This document shows, in pieces, positions 58,741 through 64,000 of a stretch of 64,000 nucleotides of DNA. Both the position numbers and the translations under genes were made by a program. The notes beneath the pieces are model-generated. The model had not been told where the DNA came from. It worked only from the letters and a program-made list of their open reading frames with translations, and ran no database searches. Within the stretch, counting starts at the first letter, position 1. Each line of letters opens with the position of its first letter. This DNA comes from Carnegiea gigantea (taxonomy: Eukaryota; Streptophyta; Magnoliopsida; Caryophyllales; Cactaceae), in assembly GCA_029747015.1 (NCBI GenBank), contig JAKOGI010000436.1, forward strand, positions 498,501 through 562,500. Reading direction: 5' to 3'.

Positions 58741-58795
58741 TTGGGTTGCCTCCCAAGAAGCGCTTGTTTTAGGTCCTAAGCTTGACCGTTACCTC
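58741..58795 (-). other. Conserved hairpin block after the protease, element 3
   Basis: TTGGGTTGCCTCCCAAGAAG then CGCTTG, then GGTCCTAAGCTTGACC. Same order and spacing as 31150-31196 in element 2, in an otherwise different element. The stem (TTGGG/CCCAA) and GCGCT are intact; the second palindrome is imperfect. Confidence 0.6.
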
Positions 58796-58881
58796 AGGAA
58801 TATGATGCTCGCGTGATGTAGGGAGATGTGGGGATGGAAGAAGGAAATGACGAGTGAGCCAGCACTTCCCCATGGCTAAAG

Positions 58882-59415
58882 TCAGGCACACTGAGGAGGT
58901 CCGCCAGTAGCAGTAGTAGGCGGTGGAGATAGGGGAGGCAGAGCAGGCGGCCGCAGATGGGATCCGCCACCCCAGTCATGAAGTTCCACTCTCACGACAG
59001 CTGGAGGAGTGAAGACAGTAGGGGCCGCAAGCGCAGAGTGCGCACCAGGGGCGGGAGATGAAATGGGTGGTGGAAAATAGAAATCCATCCGCTCCCCACA
59101 CACGGTGAAGTATAGGGTGCCCGTTTGCACGTCGATCACCGCCCTTGCGGTCGCGAGGAATGGGCGACCCAGGAGGAAGGGGGGTGGATAGTCATCGTCC
59201 ATATCAAGGACGACGAAATCGCAGGGGACCAGGAACTTGCCCACCTGGACTGGGACATCCTCTAAAATGCCCACAGGCCGCCGGATGGAGCAGTCTGCAA
59301 GTTGAATAGTAATGCTGGTGGGTGTGGGGTCCCATAATTGCAGCTTCTTGCAGAGAGAGAGCGACATGATGCTCACACTGACGCCCAGATCACAGAGGGC
59401 TCTCTCAATCTGCAC
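58882..59415 (-). CDS. Retropepsin of element 3
   Basis: Open for 177 codons. It has [12 protein letters not shown] (usual D-L-G-A-S; A to V here), [25 protein letters not shown] and a P-rich C-terminal tail that runs into low-complexity sequence. It is separated from gag by a stop near 59455. The enzyme would process Gag; the substitution beside the catalytic aspartate may or may not be tolerated. Confidence 0.82.
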   Translation of the reverse strand: MQIERALCDLGVSVSIMSLSLCKKLQLWDPTPTSITIQLADCSIRRPVGILEDVPVQVGKFLVPCDFVVLDMDDDYPPPFLLGRPFLATARAVIDVQTGTLYFTVCGERMDFYFPPPISSPAPGAHSALAAPTVFTPPAVVRVELHDWGGGSHLRPPALPPLSPPPTTATGGPPQCA

Positions 59416-59454
59416 ATCTCCTATGCAGCATGGGATGGCGAAACTGTCGGGATC

Positions 59455-61163
59455 CTACAGCTTGGATGGCGACCGCCTTTGTAAGAGCGCGCTGCAGGAT
59501 CCGCCAACGGAAGCTACAAAAGCTTCCCTAGATGTGCCCTTCTTGGATAGGAGCTCTCGCAAAAATTGAAATTGTGCAGGGGCATTCTTGAGAGTTTCCG
59601 GGAAGGGGCTACTGGCATAGATTCGGCGTAAGATTTCCAAGAAACGCTCGAATCTAGGCTCAAGCTGACATAGCTCGGACCATGCCAATCGCTGAGGGTA
59701 AGGCACGCGAGGGTGGTAAGGGCGAGCGGTAGGTGGAGGGCGGGCCTCCTCAACAGGGCTCAGATCTTCATTCTTCTCCCTTCCCTTGGTTCCGGCAGAA
59801 TCAGGAACCGAAACCACCTCCTGGAAAACCATTACTGGGCTCTCCTCTAACCCCTCGCCCACAGTAGATATAGCGTTGACTTGACGGCGGGGGTTGACCT
59901 CGATCTGTCCTGAAAGTTGCCCCTGAGGTCGAGACAGGTGGTTCACCTGTTGGGCAATCTGAGCAATCTGTGTGTCCATCGTTTTCTGATGGGCGGCCAT
60001 GGCATCGACCCTGGAGGTTAGCTGATGGATGGACTCCTTAAGAGTCTCATTGGTCGTAGTCTGGGTCGCTATGAAGCGCTCCATAAGACTCTCCAGGTGA
60101 GATGTAGATTCAGGAGGTGGAGGGGGTGCAGTGTAGGGAGCTCGGTTGTGGAAACCTGGTGGTTGCATGGAGTTCTGGGGATGGGGGTTGGGATTTTTAT
60201 AGAGGGGGTTCGGACGACTATTCCAACCCTGATTGTAAGAGGTGGGGTGGGGGTTATTTTGAGGAGGTTGGGTGTAGGTATGATAGGCGTTGACGTGCTC
60301 AATGCTAGGGGGAGCATTGTAGCACTCAACGACGGTGTGGCCCTGCACACCGCAGGCCTCACAGACAGCATAGATCCCCATGGACGGCCCCACAGAAGTA
60401 GCTGATGAGGTGGTCACTTTCTCCAGGCGCTGTGCGAGGGCGTCCACCGTGCTCGCTAGGAGCGTCACAGCGTCAATCTCATGCCTGCCACTGCCCCTCT
60501 TGGGGGTGGCCCTCTCACTCGACCAATGATAGTTGTTGGAAGCCATCTCTTCCAACAACGCCTTTGCCGCTTCGATAGATTTGCCCATAAGAGCACCCCC
60601 TGCTGCAGCATTAACAGAAATCTTCACCTACCGCTCCAACCCATTGTAGAAGGGCTGGATTAGGAGCCAGTCGGGAACTCGATGGTGGGGGCACTGGCGC
60701 TGGAGGTCCTTGAACCTCTCCCATACCTCATATAATGACTCACCATCCTGCTGGGCAAAGGAGGTGATGTCCGTCCTCAACTTGGCAGTCTTGCCAGGTG
60801 GGAAGTACTTGCTGAGGAACGCCTTGGAGAGTACTTCCCAAGTGGTGAACGAGTTGGGTTCCTCGCTCTGAAGCCAGTCACTGCTATATCCCCCAGTGAG
60901 AATGGGAAGAGCCGCAGCTGGATCGCATCAGTGGACACCCCGTTCAACTTGATGGTGTCACACTTCGCTAGGAATCTGCGAAGGTGCACGTTGGGGTTCT
61001 CCGCAGGGTGCCCGCTGAACTGCTCCCTCTCCACAAACGTGATCAGCGCGGGGCTGAGCTCGAAGTTGTTAGCCTCGATAGCGGGGCTTACGATGGAAGA
61101 CGTGACGTCCGAGGCTTGTGGCAGGGCGTAGTCTCGCAATACTCGATGATTCTGCTCAGCCAT
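59455..61163 (-). pseudogene. gag of element 3, one frameshift and one stop
   Basis: The ATG at 61163 begins M-A-E-Q-N-H-R-V-L-R-D-Y-A. The domain L-N-G-V-S-T-D-A-I-Q-L-R-L-F-P-F-S-L is followed by a frame slip near 60885, then W-E-R-F-K-D-L-Q-R-Q-C-P-H-H. A TAG at about 60630 follows N-G-L-E-R, and a 390-codon open stretch continues (60627-59455) with a coiled segment and a complete CCHC knuckle, C-E-A-C-G-V-Q-G-H-T-V-V-E-C (about 60367-60326). Only two lesions separate this from an intact gag, in line with its young LTRs. Confidence 0.88.
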
Positions 61164-61407
61164 TAGAACTTGTGCTTGTTGCCTTTTCCTTGCACCACTT
61201 TGCCTTCTGACGGTGGCTTCGATTTCTGGGTCAAAGGGAGCAAGTGATTAGTCCCTTTGACTACGCCTGCGCATACAAAACCAACACTACCAAAGGCGTA
61301 AACAGTTTCAAGCACGATAGAGGGAGGGGGAAACAAGAAGGGATAAAAAGAAAAAGAAAAAGCCTAGTCTAGAGTACGCTAATCGGTTCTAATATTAAAA
61401 GGCGCAA

Positions 61408-61430
61408 GTTTCCCGGCAACGGCGACAAAA
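61408..61430 (-). other. Primer-binding site of element 3
   Basis: TTTCCCGGCAACGGCGACAA directly before the 5' LTR. The reverse complement contains GTCGCCGTTGCCGGGAA, matching the tRNA-Asp-type site with two differences. Confidence 0.8.
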
Positions 61431-61433
61431 ACT

Positions 61434-62872
61434 TGTTAGCAGTTTTACTTAACCGCAAGTGCACGGCGTAGCTGTAGTTAGCAACCGGCAAGTACGGGTC
61501 GAATCCACAGGGAACTTCGTTTCAACTACTAGAACTAATTGGACTAACTCAAGATAGGCAATCAAGTCGTGGTTGGAAGTTAAACTACGAGAGATAGTGA
61601 TAACTCAGAGTTTTAGTAAACAGCAGAATAAAAAGCACCTAGGTTGGAATTAATAACACGAATACGCAGATGAATTAATTACAAACCCAATCAAGCATTC
61701 CCATGAATGTAATACGAATGGATAGATTGTCAATTTAGCCCATCTCCTCCCTCTCTCAAGGGTCGAAGACTAATCGCAGAACCAAAGTCGTCTATTTTCA
61801 TGGGACTAAAGGTTGAAGGATTACGAGATCTACAATATCAAATCCCAATTAAAGCTTGACTATTTTCATATCAATACCTTAATTGTGTACTAAGTCGCAC
61901 TAGGTAAAGGTTTCGTCTCTCAACGCTCCCCTAAACCCTAATAAAAATGGACGAATACTCTTTCGAGCATTTCGTCGAGCATGTGGTGTGCAGAGTAGAA
62001 TTCGCAATTACAAAACAAAGGGGGAGCAAGAATTGGGCTAGTTTACAACTCAATCATACATACTCGGCATTAATCCCAACCTAAGTTGAGGATTTAGCCT
62101 ACAATCATACTAAACGCAATAATCGCAACATTCAACCAAAGTGTCATGATAATTGAATTCTAAAACAAGAAGACAAGGGAGAGAAGAGATAAGAACGAGA
62201 ACCTGGAATTAATTGAATGAAAATAATCTTCAATCCAAGAACAATTCTCAAGAACAAGAATTAAACTAAAGTTAAACCTAAGAATCGCCTAGAGAGAATT
62301 CTGAGAGAGAACTAAACGTAAAAAAAAAACTGAAACATAAAACTGAATGTCCCTCAAAACAGCCCCGAAGGAAAATTTAAGTCGCGTCGCGGAACGGGGT
62401 GGCACGGTCGTGCCCCGAGGCACGGCCACACCGTGCCAAAACACTGGAGAACGCCCAGACCATTTTGCTGCCAACACGGCCACACCGTGCCGTGGCACGG
62501 TCAGGCCGTGCCATGTGGCGATTTTGCTGAACGGTCGTGCCACGTGGCACGGTCAGGCCGTGCCATGTGGCGGCCGGTTCGGGTTGTCGGGTCTTCGTGG
62601 TTTGCCCTGTCGCGTGTGTTCGATTCTCCGGGACTTCCGTGTGACGCTTTTTCGTGACTCAAAGTCGCCTCCTTGGCGCTCCTTTCTGCTGAATATTGTC
62701 CTTTTTGCTCATTTATTCAAATTAAACCCCTGTAAATACAAAAACACAACTTTTAGGTAGATTTGAGATAAATAATGAATAATCGACCTCTAAACTCTCG
62801 AAAATATACCGGAAACTGCTGAGATGAGAGGTGAAAATCCTGCCTAAAAGAGTGTAAAATAGAGGTTTATCA
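61434..62872 (-). repeat. 5' LTR of element 3
   Basis: Same ends as the left LTR and differing from it by roughly 20 substitutions by eye, but 40 bp longer because of the dyad region. Dyads lie at 62419-62437, 62475-62489, 62494-62512 and 62546-62564, four against three in the left copy. The GATTTTGCTGAACGG stretch around 62520-62534 has been duplicated. Confidence 0.95.
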
Positions 62873-62877
62873 GCAAC

Positions 62878-63829
62878 CTAGTGTTTGCATTTGCATTCAG
62901 TCATGTAGGTACAGTCTTGTGTGACAATGAGTGAGCTTAGGTGTTTCCCAGTATCAACGCGACAATACGTGTCGTGATAAGCTCATAAGAGCTTATGTAG
63001 TTGCTTAGGCTCGTGATGAAACGATCATTGAGGTGTTTCGTAAATGAATTTTTTAGTAAATGCACTTCTTGGTGTTTGCTTAGCTTGAGTTGGTCAGGCA
63101 TGTGGCTGAATTAGCTGAAGGAACTACCTTGCATGGTTTATTGCATGATGGGATCGTCGGGCCGTTATATTCACTCCATGAATTCTGTTACATCATGTTG
63201 TAGTTTGAGTTGTTGTATACACATGTATTTAATGCATTATATAGTAATTGTAAGAGTTTGCATTCACATATGATCACCCTTGCATATGTCATGTTTAAGG
63301 ACGAAGGCATGCTAGAGCATCTAAGGTCATATTTGAATTATGTGCTCTGAACTTGATGGGTGAGTCACGTAAAATAACTATTAGCATGATCAATCTCAGT
63401 GCCATGGGATGATGTAAACGAGCTGTCTTGTGCCATATGCTATGTGATAAGCTTCATGGGGAAACCTTAGAGTTCTAGATTTTATTTGTCGATCTGCTTA
63501 TTGCCATTAGTGATATAGGGTTGTCTTCGTTTGTCATGTTGTCATACTAGCATTCTATTCAAGAGTATTTCACGATCTTAGAAACATGCGTCATCATGAA
63601 TATATGATTGCCATGGACTTCATGTGATACAATGATGCACTAAGTTGTTCTATGTGAAGTTGTATTAGCTTTGGGCGTCAATTTGAATGTGGTTGTTACC
63701 AGTGTGATGCTATGTGATGGCGTGTGATGTGCTTTCTACTCTCCTGTGATTCGGAGGTCTCTGATTGATTGACTTAATTTTAAAATGATTCGGTTTCTTC
63801 CTGCTTTGAATGAAGTTGGCTTTGTTGGC

Positions 63830-63870
<41 letters not shown>

Positions 63871-64000
63871 GTGCGTGTGTGCGTGTGTGTGATCTTTTCC
63901 CTTGTGCCACCCTTCTTTTGAACACACACAATATTTCCAGTAGATGACCCCATGTTTCTTAGTTTCTGATAAAAATCGCACACTAAATCCAACATGGTGG
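62878..64000 (+). other. Tekay-like leader, continued to window end
   Basis: Resumes after the GCAAC duplication. No gag or other domain is readable. T/G-rich with many ATG triplets. The element continues past the window. Confidence 0.4.
63832..63890. repeat. GT microsatellite
   Basis: About 28 GT units with a few GC interruptions (GTGCGTGTGTGCG). The open frames with T-H-T-H repeats on the opposite strand are by-products. Confidence 0.97.

Larger units (their letters stand above)
55437..62872 (-). mobile_element. Young non-autonomous Ty3/gypsy element 3 (gag-protease only)
   Basis: LTRs at 55437-56835 and 61434-62872 are near identical and flanked by GCAAC (55432-55436 and 62873-62877). 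Minus-strand order: 5' LTR (right), primer site, gag, protease, conserved hairpin, about 1.9 kb non-coding, polypurine tract (inverse of ACTCCCCCATGCTTA at 56836), 3' LTR. Length 7.4 kb, without RT, RNase H, integrase or an ATHILA-like ORF2. G/C-richer coding part than elements 1 and 2, so a separate family of the same lineage. Confidence 0.93.

Noticed and set aside
59312..60663. Plus-strand open frames opposite gag/protease of element 3
   Set aside because: They are antisense to clear gag and retropepsin coding on the minus strand and show no domain.

Overview
The window is nuclear DNA of a flowering plant, almost certainly a eudicot. It holds one intact, intron-containing plant receptor-kinase gene of the GSO1/GSO2 (GASSHO) type, set in tens of kilobases of nested plant transposable elements. 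These include Ty3/gypsy, Ty1/copia, PIF/Harbinger-like, hAT-like and Stowaway-like elements, SINE-like tails and an endogenous pararetrovirus remnant. The species cannot be named from the sequence. Nothing bacterial, no CRISPR array and no rRNA or tRNA gene was seen.

Layout. 1-3.7 kb: a decayed endogenous caulimovirid (protease, reverse transcriptase, RNase H, a post-RNase H reading frame, then a promoter/poly(A)/primer-site region). 4.0-11.5 kb: two old minus-strand Ty3/gypsy (Athila-like) gag remnants, apparently arranged internal-LTR-internal, with a SINE tail, a tandem repeat and a large TA microsatellite between them. 13.2-17.4 kb: the GSO-like LRR receptor kinase, two exons, intact. 17.9-18.6 kb: possible C-terminal exons of an unidentified minus-strand gene. 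18.9-20.5 kb: a PIF/Harbinger-like MITE and an hAT-like non-autonomous element, each with target-site duplications (TSDs).

20.6-45.4 kb is a four-layer nest. The outer layer is a minus-strand Tat/Ogre-like gag element (LTRs 20572-21215 and 44700-45371) that also carries a PIF-like element with a captured J-domain fragment. Inside it is an 8.9-kb plus-strand element (LTRs 22942-24200 and 39457-40730, TSD GGCAA). Inside the protease gene of that element is a second 8.85-kb copy of the same family in the opposite orientation (LTRs 26170-27436 and 33772-35020, TSD ATATG). Both copies encode gag, a retropepsin and an ATHILA-like second protein but no reverse transcriptase, RNase H or integrase. 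They therefore look like a coherent non-autonomous family that must borrow pol functions.

46.5-51.2 kb: a Stowaway-like MITE and a 5'-truncated minus-strand Ty1/copia element (integrase, RT, RNase H). 51.2 kb to the end: a long chromovirus-type (Tekay/Del-like) LTR, its primer site and a gag-less leader, interrupted by a young minus-strand gag-protease element (LTRs 55437-56835 and 61434-62872, TSD GCAAC).

Most interesting signals: (i) three different LTR families carry G/C-rich dyads (CACGG...CCGTG) just upstream of the presumptive TATA position, and the 8.9-kb family repeats such dyads internally upstream of its second ORF; (ii) a small hairpin (TTGGG...CCCAA) is conserved just after the protease in two families; (iii) the antiparallel self-nesting makes a multi-kilobase inverted repeat; (iv) a MITE-like element has captured a DnaJ J-domain fragment. 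All coordinates, repeat pairings and family assignments were read by eye; none was checked by alignment or database search.
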